Shown here: positions 24,978-32,586 of the stretch, piece by piece
Layout of the letters: each line of letters starts with the position of its first letter
Numbering within the stretch: position 1 is the first letter of the stretch
From: Phycisphaerales bacterium UBA854
Lineage (GTDB): Bacteria > Planctomycetota > Phycisphaerae > Phycisphaerales > SM1A02
Reading direction: 5' to 3'
Length of the DNA: 64,000 nucleotides
Assembly (NCBI GenBank): GCA_002295885.1
Contig: DBGM01000037.1
Span: 6,732-70,731 of the forward strand
The notes under the pieces: generated by a model
Seen by the model: the letters and a program-made list of their open reading frames with translations, nothing else
The model's database searches: none
Told to the model about the DNA's origin: nothing
Position numbers and translations under genes: made by a program

Positions 24978-25814
24978 TCAGGCCGAAGCGTGGGTGGAAT
25001 GCAGCGTGCCGTGGATCCGGGCGACATCGGCGAGGATTCTCGCGGTGTGCTCCAGCGACTGCATGGTGCTGGCATCGCTTCGTCCCGCAGCAGGATCGGG
25101 GTGGCATTCGATGAACAACGCGTTCACGCCCGCGGCGACGGCGGCCCGGGCCAGCAGGTCGGCGCGATCGGGGCGTCCTGCGGTCTGGTCCGCTCCGGCC
25201 CCGGGCAGCTGCGTGGAATGGGTGACATCGAAGCACACCGGGGCTCCGAGTTCCATCATGTCGCCGAGTCCGACGAAGTCGTTGACCAGTCGGTGGTAGC
25301 CGAAGAAGGTCCCGCGTTCGGTGAGCATCGAGCCGGATGCCCGGCAGGCCTCCAGCTTGTCGAGAACGTGCTTCATCTCGGCGGGGGACATGAACTGCCC
25401 CTTCTTGACGTTGACGGGACGCCCGGTTTCCGCGCAGGCCTGCAGCAGATCGGTCTGCCGGCACAGGAAGGCCGGGATCTGCAGGAGATCGATGGTGGAT
25501 GCCGCCGCCGCCGCCTGATCGGGAGCGTGGATGTCGGTCGTGAGCGGGAGTTGGAACTCCTCGCCGATCGCCGCCATCACGTCGAGCCCTTCGGAGATGC
25601 CCGGTCCCCGGTGGGATCGCATGCTGGTGCGGTTGGCCTTGTCGAAGCTCGCCTTGAAGATCAACGGCAGCCCGAGATCCTGGCACGTCTCCTTGAGGAA
25701 GCCGGCGATGCGGCGATTGGTGTCGTCCTCTTCCAGCACGCAGGGCCCCGCCAGGATGGTCAGGGGCTGTCCGGGGCCGATGTTGATGTCGCCGATGCTC
25801 AGAAGTGAGGCCAT
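24978..25814 (-). CDS. kdsA: 3-deoxy-8-phosphooctulonate synthase
   Basis: KdsA condenses arabinose 5-phosphate with phosphoenolpyruvate to give Kdo 8-phosphate. The 278-residue protein has LAGPCVLE, FKASFDKANRTS, GPGISEGL, TTDIHAPDQ, IPAFLCRQTDLL, VNVKKGQFMSP, ERGTFFGYHRLVNDF, DVTHSTQLPG and FIECHPDP, all in family order. The C-terminal ECHPDP and the Cys of AGPC fit a metal-dependent type, though class assignment needs alignment. The ATG at 25814 begins the family sequence; TACCCT ends 6 bases upstream. It is unlinked to kpsF/kdsC by about 13 kb but on the same strand. Confidence 0.94.
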   Translation of the reverse strand: MASLLSIGDINIGPGQPLTILAGPCVLEEDDTNRRIAGFLKETCQDLGLPLIFKASFDKANRTSMRSHRGPGISEGLDVMAAIGEEFQLPLTTDIHAPDQAAAAASTIDLLQIPAFLCRQTDLLQACAETGRPVNVKKGQFMSPAEMKHVLDKLEACRASGSMLTERGTFFGYHRLVNDFVGLGDMMELGAPVCFDVTHSTQLPGAGADQTAGRPDRADLLARAAVAAGVNALFIECHPDPAAGRSDASTMQSLEHTARILADVARIHGTLHSTHASA

Positions 25815-25820
25815 GTACAC

Positions 25821-25826
25821 AGGGTA
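25821..25826 (-). promoter_or_regulatory. -10 box (TACCCT) for a leaderless kdsA transcript
   Basis: On the minus strand TACCCT is followed by GTGTAC and the kdsA ATG, the same six-base spacing as at nuoC and mcsA. No Shine-Dalgarno is present. Confidence 0.4.
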
Positions 25827-26026
25827 CAGCCTGCTGGAGGCCTTGGAAACGCCGATTTGCCTTCTGATGCCGGAATCCCGTTTCGACCCGATCCGAACGG
25901 TTTCATCCTGCGTATGGATCTTTGGCCCTTCGTCTTCAGGTCGGCCTCGGACTGGTCGATGGGGAGAGTGGGAAGGGCTCGGCCCCGTCGTCCGAGCCGA
26001 CGGCACGATTTGAACTGGAGATCGGC

Positions 26027-26821
26027 ATGGCACAGTTGCCCCGCGAACCGGAAGCCTTCTGCGAGCATGTCCTGCGGGTGATCCGCAAGCAGGTCAAGGA
26101 TCGAGAGGTCGAGTTGCTTGGTCCCATGGATCTCAGCATCGGTGGCCGTCATCTGGATCTCAGCAATCTCTACCGCATGGTGATCTGCGATCCCGAGCGG
26201 GGAGGTGAAGTGGTCGACGACTTCATCGGTCGCCTGCTCGACGGCGACTCGATCGCCCAGGCTCCGCTGCCGCTTTCACTGGCCCGCACCCGCATCATGC
26301 CCCGCATCCAGCCCCAGTCGATCTTCGACCATCTGGATCGCGAACAGGTGGCGCACCTCCCGTTCGTCAACGACACGGTGATCGTCTACGTGATCGACAT
26401 GCCGAGGTTGACAGTAAGCATCACCATCGAGCAGATCATGCGATGGGGGATCTCCATCAACGAACTCGACGAGTACGCCCGCGAGAATCTTGCCCGCTAC
26501 GCTCCCGATCTCAAGGTCCAACTGGTCGATTCGGAGGATGGCGGCCGTGCCGCGATCTTCTCGGCCCAGGACGGCTACGACGCGGCCCGTCTGCTGATGG
26601 GCTCCCTCCACGGACGGCTCGCACCGGAGCTCAAGGGCGACTTCTACGTCGCAGCACCGGCACGGGACATGTTCGTGGCCATGTCCTACGAACCGCACGG
26701 ATTCGTCGATCGACTGCGGCGCAAGGTGCAGCGGGACTTCAAGCGGCTGCCCTATCCCATCACCACGGATCTCTTCGTCGTGACCCGGGACGGCGTCGCG
26801 GGAACCATGAACGCGGCCTGA
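26027..26821 (+). CDS. DUF1444 (YtpQ-like) family protein
   Basis: This 264-residue cytosolic protein resembles the DUF1444/YtpQ group. Visible segments are LDLSNLYRMV, RIMPRIQPQSIFDHL, LPFVNDTVIVYVIDMPR, INELDEYARENLARYAP, and the C-terminal DFYVAAPARDMFVAMSYE. Function is unknown. The ATG at 26027 has GGAG 6 bases upstream; the frame upstream to 25922 lacks similarity. It is followed 47 bases later by the glutaminase gene on the same strand. Confidence 0.62.
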   Translation: MAQLPREPEAFCEHVLRVIRKQVKDREVELLGPMDLSIGGRHLDLSNLYRMVICDPERGGEVVDDFIGRLLDGDSIAQAPLPLSLARTRIMPRIQPQSIFDHLDREQVAHLPFVNDTVIVYVIDMPRLTVSITIEQIMRWGISINELDEYARENLARYAPDLKVQLVDSEDGGRAAIFSAQDGYDAARLLMGSLHGRLAPELKGDFYVAAPARDMFVAMSYEPHGFVDRLRRKVQRDFKRLPYPITTDLFVVTRDGVAGTMNAA

Positions 26822-26868
26822 TTCGCGGCGCTTCGCCGGTGGTTGCGATACCCTGTGCGACGAGTGCC

Positions 26869-27492
26869 ATGATTCTCCTGATCGACAACTACGATTCGTT
26901 CACCTGGAACCTCGTCCAGTGCATGGGCGTGCTTCGGCCTGACATGCACATCGAGGTGGTTCGCAACGACCGCATCGACGTGGACGCGGCGACCGCCCTC
27001 GAGCCCACCCACCTCGTGCTCTCGCCGGGGCCTTGCACGCCCAACGAGACCGGAGTCTGCCCGGATCTGATCCGGGCCTTCGCGGGACGGGTCCCCATGC
27101 TCGGGGTCTGCCTCGGACACCAGACGATCGGAGACGTGCACGGAATGGTCGTGCGACGACACGGTACGCCGATGCACGGCAAGACCTCCGAGATCCACCA
27201 CGACGGACGTGGCCTGTTCCGTGGATTGCCGGATCCCTTCATCGCCACCCGGTACCACTCGCTCATCGTCGATCGGGAGAGCGTCACCGAGGACTTCGAA
27301 ATCAGCGCCTGGACGGAGCAGGGGGATGTCATGGGACTTCGCTGGCGGGGTGCCCCGGCCGAGGCCCCCATGGACGGCGTGCAGTTCCATCCCGAGAGCT
27401 TCCTGTCCGATCACGGGCCGGCCCTGTTGGCGAACTTCCTGGGGGTTCCCCGGCCCGAGCCCGGCCATGTAGGATGCAGCGACCATGTCTGA
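26869..27492 (+). CDS. pabA: glutamine amidotransferase of anthranilate/aminodeoxychorismate synthase
   Basis: This is a class I glutaminase subunit that supplies ammonia for anthranilate or 4-amino-4-deoxychorismate. IDNYDSFTWNLVQ starts the protein, LSPGPCTPNE follows, the catalytic Cys81 is in GVCLGHQ, and the His/Glu pair is in QFHPES. At 207 residues it has normal length. The TrpG/PabA choice cannot be made from the sequence because neither trpE nor pabB is adjacent; trpF lies about 3 kb away on the other strand. The ATG at 26869 begins the family sequence. It overlaps the next gene by 8 bases. Confidence 0.9.
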   Translation: MILLIDNYDSFTWNLVQCMGVLRPDMHIEVVRNDRIDVDAATALEPTHLVLSPGPCTPNETGVCPDLIRAFAGRVPMLGVCLGHQTIGDVHGMVVRRHGTPMHGKTSEIHHDGRGLFRGLPDPFIATRYHSLIVDRESVTEDFEISAWTEQGDVMGLRWRGAPAEAPMDGVQFHPESFLSDHGPALLANFLGVPRPEPGHVGCSDHV

Positions 27493-27883
27493 CTCCGCCA
27501 CGACCCGTGCCATGATCCGATCCGTCGACGACGAGTCCGTGGTCCTGGCTCCCTCCTCGAGCTCCTACGAGCTCGCACTGGTGCCTCTGGGGGCGATCGG
27601 GGCCGAGCCCGGCCAACGCGTCCGGGGTCGAATCGAGGCGGAGGCTCTCAAGATCCATCCCGCGGCGGGTGGAGGCATCTTCATCGAACCGCTGTCCGGC
27701 CAGCCCCGCATCGTTGCGGGCCGCGTGCTCGAGGTGGATCGGGACCAGCGAACGGTTCTGCTCGGTTCGGTGGTCCCCATCACCCTGTCGCTGTCGAGGG
27801 ACATCGATCTCGACCAGTGCGCCGAAGGGCACTTCATCAACTGTCACGTTCGGTCGGGAGCGACCTTCACGCCGGAGGCCTGA
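27485..27883 (+). CDS. conserved-looking small protein of unknown function
   Basis: This 132-residue beta-rich protein is predicted cytosolic and I do not recognise it. It contains two related strand patterns (GQRVRGRIEAEALKIHPAAG and GRVLEVDRDQRTVLLGSVVP), which suggest a small barrel such as an OB or Tudor-like fold. It overlaps the end of the glutaminase gene by 8 bases. A TAGGAT box (27470-27475) ends 9 bases before its ATG, so it may also have its own near-leaderless transcript. It converges on a lipoprotein gene with a 7-base gap. Confidence 0.7.
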   Translation: MSDSATTRAMIRSVDDESVVLAPSSSSYELALVPLGAIGAEPGQRVRGRIEAEALKIHPAAGGGIFIEPLSGQPRIVAGRVLEVDRDQRTVLLGSVVPITLSLSRDIDLDQCAEGHFINCHVRSGATFTPEA

Positions 27884-27890
27884 CGTCGTT

Positions 27891-28553
27891 CTACTGGGTC
27901 GGCCTCAGTCCCTTGACGAAGTCCATGTAGGCCTGGCGGTTGGCGTCGACGGTTCCTTCCGGTCCGAGCAGCTTGAGAAACACCGAGCCGACGGGTGCCT
28001 GCACCATGGAGACCAGCATGCGCTGGTCGGCCTGATGCCAGGCGCCGCCCATTCCCATGTACTCGCCCTCGATCTCCACCAGGGTGACGGGCATGGTTCC
28101 GACCGTGAAGGTCTCGACCTTGGCCTTGGCGGGTCCGCCGTCCACCGATCTGAACTGGGAGGTCCAGCGGCGGATGTTGGCTTCGGGTGTGTTGCCGGGT
28201 GCTTCGGGGAAGTGGGTGACGGTCAGCTCCGCGGGCTCGCTGCCGTTGGTGCCCGGGACCAGGTAGTTGGCCTTGCGCATGCTCCGCTTCGGAGGCTGCC
28301 AGAGCCAGGTGATCGGCTTGGTGGTCTCCAGGCCGAGGAACACGGCGGAGGTCGGGTCGTCGGGCTCGGTCGTGCTGGCTGAGGTGTCGATGGTCTGGGT
28401 GATCTCCAGGCTGTCCAGCAGGGAGTTCGTGGTGGGAGCGCTGGTGGCGGTGGGGGCCGGCTCGATCGGAGCGGGTGGTTCGGAGTCCTCGCAGGCGATC
28501 AGCAGTGGTGCGACGCAGCCGAGGATCAGGATGGAATGAAGTGGACTACGCAT
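27891..28553 (-). CDS. putative lipoprotein of unknown function
   Basis: The protein has 220 residues, with a signal peptide and lipobox LIAC (lipid Cys21), then a Pro/Thr/Ser linker and a globular domain. The domain has WLWQPPKRSMRKANYLVP, ELTVTHFPEAPGNTPEANIRRW and VTLVEIEGEYMGMGG. A fold of this kind with a conserved RKANY start is common among planctomycete secreted proteins as far as I can judge, but no function is known. It is the last gene of the rhomboid-trpF-amidohydrolase-moaC operon, starting 7 bases after the moaC stop. Confidence 0.75.
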   Translation of the reverse strand: MRSPLHSILILGCVAPLLIACEDSEPPAPIEPAPTATSAPTTNSLLDSLEITQTIDTSASTTEPDDPTSAVFLGLETTKPITWLWQPPKRSMRKANYLVPGTNGSEPAELTVTHFPEAPGNTPEANIRRWTSQFRSVDGGPAKAKVETFTVGTMPVTLVEIEGEYMGMGGAWHQADQRMLVSMVQAPVGSVFLKLLGPEGTVDANRQAYMDFVKGLRPTQ

Positions 28554-28560
28554 GGTGTGA

Positions 28561-29022
28561 TCAGCTCGAGGCCTTCCTCTTTTCGACGAGATTGACGTTA
28601 CCGATTGAAAGCGAGTCGTCAATCGCCTTGGTCATGTCCCACAGGGTGAGGGCCGCTCCCATGACGGCCGTGAGCGCCTCCATCTCGATTCCGGTGCGGG
28701 CGACGACGGTGGCGGTTGCGCGGATGCGGATGACGGTGTCCTCGCAGCGACGGAAATCCACCGAGGCGTGTTCGAGCGGAATCGGGTGGCACAGGGGAAT
28801 GGTTCGTGCGCAGTCCTTGGCGGCCTGTATTCCCGCCAGCCTGGCCACGGAAAGGGCTTCCCCCTTGGGCAGTTCCCCCTGCATGATCCGATCGATGGTG
28901 GAGGCCTTCGCACGAAAGTCTCCCTCCGCGACGGCATCCCGACGAACCGGCGGTTTACCCGACACGTCGACCATGCCGGCCCGTCCCTGTGCATCGAGAT
29001 GTGTCAGCGGGAGATCGCTCAT
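28561..29022 (-). CDS. moaC: cyclic pyranopterin monophosphate synthase MoaC
   Basis: MoaC completes formation of cyclic pyranopterin monophosphate, the first stable intermediate of molybdenum cofactor. The 153-residue protein shows MVDVSGKPPVRRDAVAEG, AAKDCARTIPLCHPIPLEH, GIEMEALTAVMGAALTLWDM and TKAID, the full signature. The start overlaps the amidohydrolase stop by 4 bases (ATGA). moaA is not in the window. Confidence 0.95.
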   Translation of the reverse strand: MSDLPLTHLDAQGRAGMVDVSGKPPVRRDAVAEGDFRAKASTIDRIMQGELPKGEALSVARLAGIQAAKDCARTIPLCHPIPLEHASVDFRRCEDTVIRIRATATVVARTGIEMEALTAVMGAALTLWDMTKAIDDSLSIGNVNLVEKRKASS

Positions 29023-30560
29023 GGTCTTGGATCCCTTCCATCGTAGACCACTCCGCCGGCCGAGATGGTCTGGATCGGTGATGGATGATCAGTATTCCAT
29101 GACTCCGCAAGGGGATCGCCCCGCCATCGGACACAATCCCCGAGGGCATCCGGCCGGAGCACCCCGGCGTCTGAGAAGCGACAGCACTCGGCGGCATCCC
29201 GGGTGTAGGCAATCAGGGCCTCCTCGGTCGAGATCGTCTGTTCGGGATGGAAGGGATCGCCGTCGACGGTCAGTCCGGTGGTCGCCGCGTGGATTCCGGA
29301 CACCGGATCGCAGGTCACGATCGGCCAATCCGATCCGAAGGCGAATCTGGCGCCGGCATCCCGCAGCGATCGGAAGGGGGCCAGCCATCCCGCTCGTTCC
29401 GTCCCGAGGGCGACGACGGCCGAACGGGCGTCGTCGGCCCGGTGCAGGGGCTGCATGCTGAACCAGACTCCCCGGGCTCGGGCGAGGTCCCCGGGGTGGA
29501 CCACCTCGCCGTGCTCGAGGGTGACGCGTCCATTGCCCGACCGTTCGTGCAGATCCAGCACCAGTCCGACCGCCTCGTCGCCGATGGCATGGGCGGCGGC
29601 ATCCAGCCCGGCCGCGTGCACCGATTCCAGCCAGGGCACCAGTTGCTGCTCCAGTGCGAGTTCGACCAGCATCCCCCGGTCCCCGGGACGATCGGCCCAG
29701 TCGTCACGCAGTCTCGCCGAACGTGAACCGATGGTCCCGTCGATGAAGGTCTTGCAGCCAGAGATGAACAGATGCCCGTCGCTCCGGAAGGTGGGCACCC
29801 AGGAGAGGTCGAGGGGAAGTTCGCGGTCGAGCAGCACCACCGAACAGCGGAGGGTGAGTTCGGATCGCAGCGGGTCGTAGACCTCGTGGAGATCCTTCGC
29901 GTATTCCATGGTGCGGACGCCGGTGAGCCCCATCCGGTGCGCGTGTCGCTGGGCGTCGAGCAGGTGGGATCGCCTGCGTTCGACCGACGGAGAGGGAATG
30001 CGGGACTGGACGTATTTCCACGCGGCATTCTCCAGCAGCAGTCCGGTCTCAGATCCGTCGTCACCACGGACGTGCCGTCCGCCCTCCGCTTCGAGCTGCG
30101 CATCTTCGGGCAGTTCGCAGAGTCGAAGGACGGGGTCGTTCACCAGGGCCGCGTGCCAGTCCATGCGCCAGCAGACCACCGGTCGATCGCCCGCGGACTG
30201 CAGCCACCGGGAGGTCGGAAGAGTTCCGTCCCAGTTGTCCTGCGACCATCCGTGGGCGAGGAGCCAGGCGTCGGGAGCAAGGCCGGCGTGGGCGGTCTCG
30301 ATGCACGCTTCGAACTCCGCCCGGGATCGGACGTGCGAAAGATCGAGGGTTTCCAGGGACGAACCGCCCAGAAGCAGATGGAGGTGGGCGTCGATCAGAC
30401 CGGGGGTCACGACGTCTCCCCGGCAGTCGATGGATCTGACGTCACCGGCCGGTGCATCGAGGGCGGCGACACGTCCGTTGCGGATGAGGATCGACTCCGC
30501 CACGGGGTGGAGGGGATCACCGGTCCAGACGCGGGCGTTGGCAAGGTGCAGATCGGTCAT
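29019..30560 (-). CDS. amidohydrolase family protein (YtcJ-like)
   Basis: This 513-residue metal-dependent hydrolase of the amidohydrolase superfamily resembles YtcJ-type cyclic deaminases/amidases. The N-terminal beta domain contains ANARVWTGDP and GRVAALD. The metal-binding HxH is H59/H61 in DAHLHL. GCKTFIDGTIGSRSARL, VHAAGLDAAAHAIGDEA, LEHGEVV and FGSDWPIV provide the other metal and substrate residues. The natural substrate is unknown. It is coupled by 4-base overlaps to trpF upstream and moaC downstream, two pathways with no obvious chemical link to it. Confidence 0.85.
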   Translation of the reverse strand: MTDLHLANARVWTGDPLHPVAESILIRNGRVAALDAPAGDVRSIDCRGDVVTPGLIDAHLHLLLGGSSLETLDLSHVRSRAEFEACIETAHAGLAPDAWLLAHGWSQDNWDGTLPTSRWLQSAGDRPVVCWRMDWHAALVNDPVLRLCELPEDAQLEAEGGRHVRGDDGSETGLLLENAAWKYVQSRIPSPSVERRRSHLLDAQRHAHRMGLTGVRTMEYAKDLHEVYDPLRSELTLRCSVVLLDRELPLDLSWVPTFRSDGHLFISGCKTFIDGTIGSRSARLRDDWADRPGDRGMLVELALEQQLVPWLESVHAAGLDAAAHAIGDEAVGLVLDLHERSGNGRVTLEHGEVVHPGDLARARGVWFSMQPLHRADDARSAVVALGTERAGWLAPFRSLRDAGARFAFGSDWPIVTCDPVSGIHAATTGLTVDGDPFHPEQTISTEEALIAYTRDAAECCRFSDAGVLRPDALGDCVRWRGDPLAESWNTDHPSPIQTISAGGVVYDGRDPRP

Positions 30561-31192
30561 GCGACGGATTCCCGCACGGCACGGCAGAAGTCGTCGATCA
30601 GCGACGGCTCCTTCGTGCCCGGAGCCGATTCGACGCCGCTGCTCACGTCCACGGCCCAGGGGCGCAGGGTTCGGATCGATTCCGACACGGTGTCCGGTGC
30701 GAGTCCTCCCGCGAGAATCAGCGGGGTCTGCAGGCGGTCTCGAAGTTCGTGGAGGGCGGCGTGATCGAACGTGCGGCCGCTTCCGGGATGCGGACTGTCC
30801 ACGAGCAGACGGTCGACTCCATCCACCCGGTCCCAGTGAAGAAGCGTTGGGGGGTCGAAGGGGACCGCGCGGATCACCGGTCCGGAGATCATCCGGACGA
30901 GTGCTTCATCCTCGTTGCCGTGAAGCTGTGTCCAGCGGGGCTGCCACGGCCGGAGTTCGGACTCGAACTCGCCGTCGACGAAGACGCCGACCGCCTCCAC
31001 GTGCGCGGGAAGGGCGTCCGCGATCCTCGTGGCGACGGAACGGCTGACGGTGCGGGGCGAACCCGGGGCCAGCACGAACCCCAGGGCGTCCGCGCCGGAC
31101 TCGACCGCGGCCAGGGCGGTATCGAGATCGCGGATGCCGCAGATCTTGATCCGGGGGGCGGAGGCGTCGGTTCGATTCCAGGGGTGATTCAT
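30557..31192 (-). CDS. trpF: phosphoribosylanthranilate isomerase
   Basis: TrpF isomerises phosphoribosylanthranilate in tryptophan synthesis. The 211-residue TIM barrel has IKICGIRDLDTALAA, ADALGFVLAPGSPR, GVFVDG, QLHGNED, LLVDS, LILAGGLAPDTV and AVDVSSGVE, the complete family pattern with catalytic Cys in KICG and Asp in VDVSSG. It overlaps both neighbours by 4 bases. No other trp gene is adjacent. Confidence 0.95.
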   Translation of the reverse strand: MNHPWNRTDASAPRIKICGIRDLDTALAAVESGADALGFVLAPGSPRTVSRSVATRIADALPAHVEAVGVFVDGEFESELRPWQPRWTQLHGNEDEALVRMISGPVIRAVPFDPPTLLHWDRVDGVDRLLVDSPHPGSGRTFDHAALHELRDRLQTPLILAGGLAPDTVSESIRTLRPWAVDVSSGVESAPGTKEPSLIDDFCRAVRESVA

Positions 31193-32382
31193 GACGCCGG
31201 CTCCGGACCCGTCCCGCGCAGTTCCTCCAGCAGCGAGTTCGCAAGCGAGCGGTGGGCGTCATCATGCAGTTTTGTGGCCACGTCGTCCAGCAGCGTCGCG
31301 GCGTCGTCCGGTCGGTCGAGGACGCGGATGTACAGCAGGCTGAGGATCAGGGCGACTTCGTGGTTCTGGTCGGAGCGGGGGTAGTGCTCCAGGAACCGTT
31401 CGTAGGCGGTGGCGGCGACCGTGCGGTCGCCCTCCGCGTAGAGCCGGTTCGCCAGTTCGAGCTGGGCCGCTTCGGTCAGCACCGCATCCGGATCCAGGTC
31501 GAGGAGTTCGAGGTAGCCCGCACCGGCATCCTCGAAGCGTCCCTGTCGGACCAGCCGGTGGATGCGGGACCTCGCGTCGCCGATGGCACTGCGTCTGGCC
31601 TGTTCCTCGGGGTTCAGTCGTACCACCGGGGGCGGAGCGGGGCTGGCGGTGGTATCCCACGTGCCGGTGGGATTCTGTCGGATGGTGCGTCGAAAGGCGG
31701 AACGTCGCCGGGCCTGTTTCCAAAGGTAGACCATGTCGAAGTCGTCCGACTTCAGAAGGCGGATCCACAGCAGTAGGATCGCCAGGAGAAAGCCGTAGAG
31801 GTAGCCGGCGATGTGGGCGACGTAGGCCGTGGTCGAGCCGCTGGGAGCGACCCAGCCCACGAAGTCGATCAGAACGTAGAAGCCCACGACCCACAGGCTT
31901 CCGACCTCGAACACCCCGATCATGATGAAGAGCAGGAGGATGCGGATGCGGCTGCGGGGGAAGAGGGCGATGAAGCCTCCGATCAGGGCGCACACCGAAC
32001 CACTGGCGCCGATCACCGGAGCGGCGGTCTCCATCATGTGGGCGATGCCCGCGATGCAGCCACCGACGAGGTAGAAGACGAGGAAGTTGGCGTGGCCCAG
32101 GCGGCCCTCGAGGGAGGTGCCGAAGATCCAGAGCCCCACCATGTTGAAGACCAGATGCAGGATGTCGGAGGGGTTGTGGGCGAACTGGTAGGTGATCAGG
32201 TTCCACCAGTGGAAGTCGCCCCTGGAGAGCATCATCCAGTTGGTCAGGGTCTCAAAGGAGACTCCACCGAACACGTCACCGGCCAGCCCGGCCAGGTAGA
32301 CCAGCATGTTCAGGACGATGAGGGCCTCCACGACGCGGGGGCGTCGTTTCGTCGGCCGATCTGTTCCGATGGGGATGAACAC
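31189..32382 (-). CDS. rhomboid intramembrane serine protease fused to a TPR tail
   Basis: This 397-residue protein has a six-helix rhomboid domain in residues 20-210. It shows the family His and Asn in HLVFNMVGLWIFG (H76, N80), the nucleophile Ser127 in GASG and the catalytic His190 in AHIAGYLYG. A basic linker leads to a C-terminal tetratricopeptide-like segment (about 265-390, GRFEDAGAGYLELLDLDPD and EGDRTVAATAYERFLEHYP). Substrates are unknown; the TPR tail probably binds partners in the cytoplasm. The start is GTG. A TACACT box lies 8 bases upstream. It is the first gene of a five-gene operon. Confidence 0.88.
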   Translation of the reverse strand: MFIPIGTDRPTKRRPRVVEALIVLNMLVYLAGLAGDVFGGVSFETLTNWMMLSRGDFHWWNLITYQFAHNPSDILHLVFNMVGLWIFGTSLEGRLGHANFLVFYLVGGCIAGIAHMMETAAPVIGASGSVCALIGGFIALFPRSRIRILLLFIMIGVFEVGSLWVVGFYVLIDFVGWVAPSGSTTAYVAHIAGYLYGFLLAILLLWIRLLKSDDFDMVYLWKQARRRSAFRRTIRQNPTGTWDTTASPAPPPVVRLNPEEQARRSAIGDARSRIHRLVRQGRFEDAGAGYLELLDLDPDAVLTEAAQLELANRLYAEGDRTVAATAYERFLEHYPRSDQNHEVALILSLLYIRVLDRPDDAATLLDDVATKLHDDAHRSLANSLLEELRGTGPEPAS

Positions 32383-32390
32383 GTTGATCC

Positions 32391-32396
32391 AGTGTA
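32391..32396 (-). promoter_or_regulatory. -10 box (TACACT) for the rhomboid-trpF operon
   Basis: On the minus strand TACACT ends 8 bases before the GTG start. There is no Shine-Dalgarno sequence, so the operon transcript is nearly leaderless. Confidence 0.4.
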
Positions 32397-32432
32397 GGAG
32401 GTGGCCGCCAGAGGGGCTTTCCTCGTCCAGTA

Positions 32433-32461
32433 TTGAAAGAGAGCACCGGGTGTTCTAGTAT
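32433..32461 (+). promoter_or_regulatory. sigma-70-type promoter of gltA
   Basis: TTGAAA (32433-32438), a 17-base spacer and TAGTAT (32456-32461) form the only promoter in the window with both hexamers well matched. The predicted start is near 32468, giving a leader of about 119 bases. Confidence 0.7.
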
Positions 32462-32470
32462 GAGGTGCTC
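32441..32470 (+). promoter_or_regulatory. operator-like triple half-site overlapping the gltA promoter
   Basis: GAGCACC (32441-32447) is followed by inverted copies GGTGTTC (32449-32455, one mismatch) and GGTGCTC (32464-32470, perfect). The repeats cover the spacer, -10 box and start site, as expected of a repressor site. No regulator is known. Confidence 0.45.
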
Positions 32471-32471
32471 T

Positions 32472-32586
32472 GCCCCGTGGTGGGTCCGAGTCGTGCCTGA
32501 GAGACGGGTGCGGCGTGTTTCCTCGTGGAAACCGGGGCGGCGTAACAGATCAGCAAGGAGACGGCGGGGCAGCAATCACCGCCGGA
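32472..32586 (+). promoter_or_regulatory. structured gltA leader with a hairpin between Shine-Dalgarno and ATG
   Basis: An outer stem GCCCCG (32472-32477)/CGGGGC (32533-32538) encloses a perfect hairpin GTTTCC-TCGT-GGAAAC (32517-32532). Next comes AAGGAG (32555-32560), then a second hairpin CGGCGG (32562-32567), an 11-base loop, CCGCCG (32579-32584), and the ATG at 32587. The linear gap from AAGGAG to ATG is 26 bases, too long unless this hairpin folds. Confidence 0.5.

Noticed and set aside
32490..32515. CTGAGA in the gltA leader, recalling a TPP riboswitch
   Set aside because: The other conserved TPP elements are absent and citrate synthase is not a thiamine gene. Only a generic structured leader is supported.
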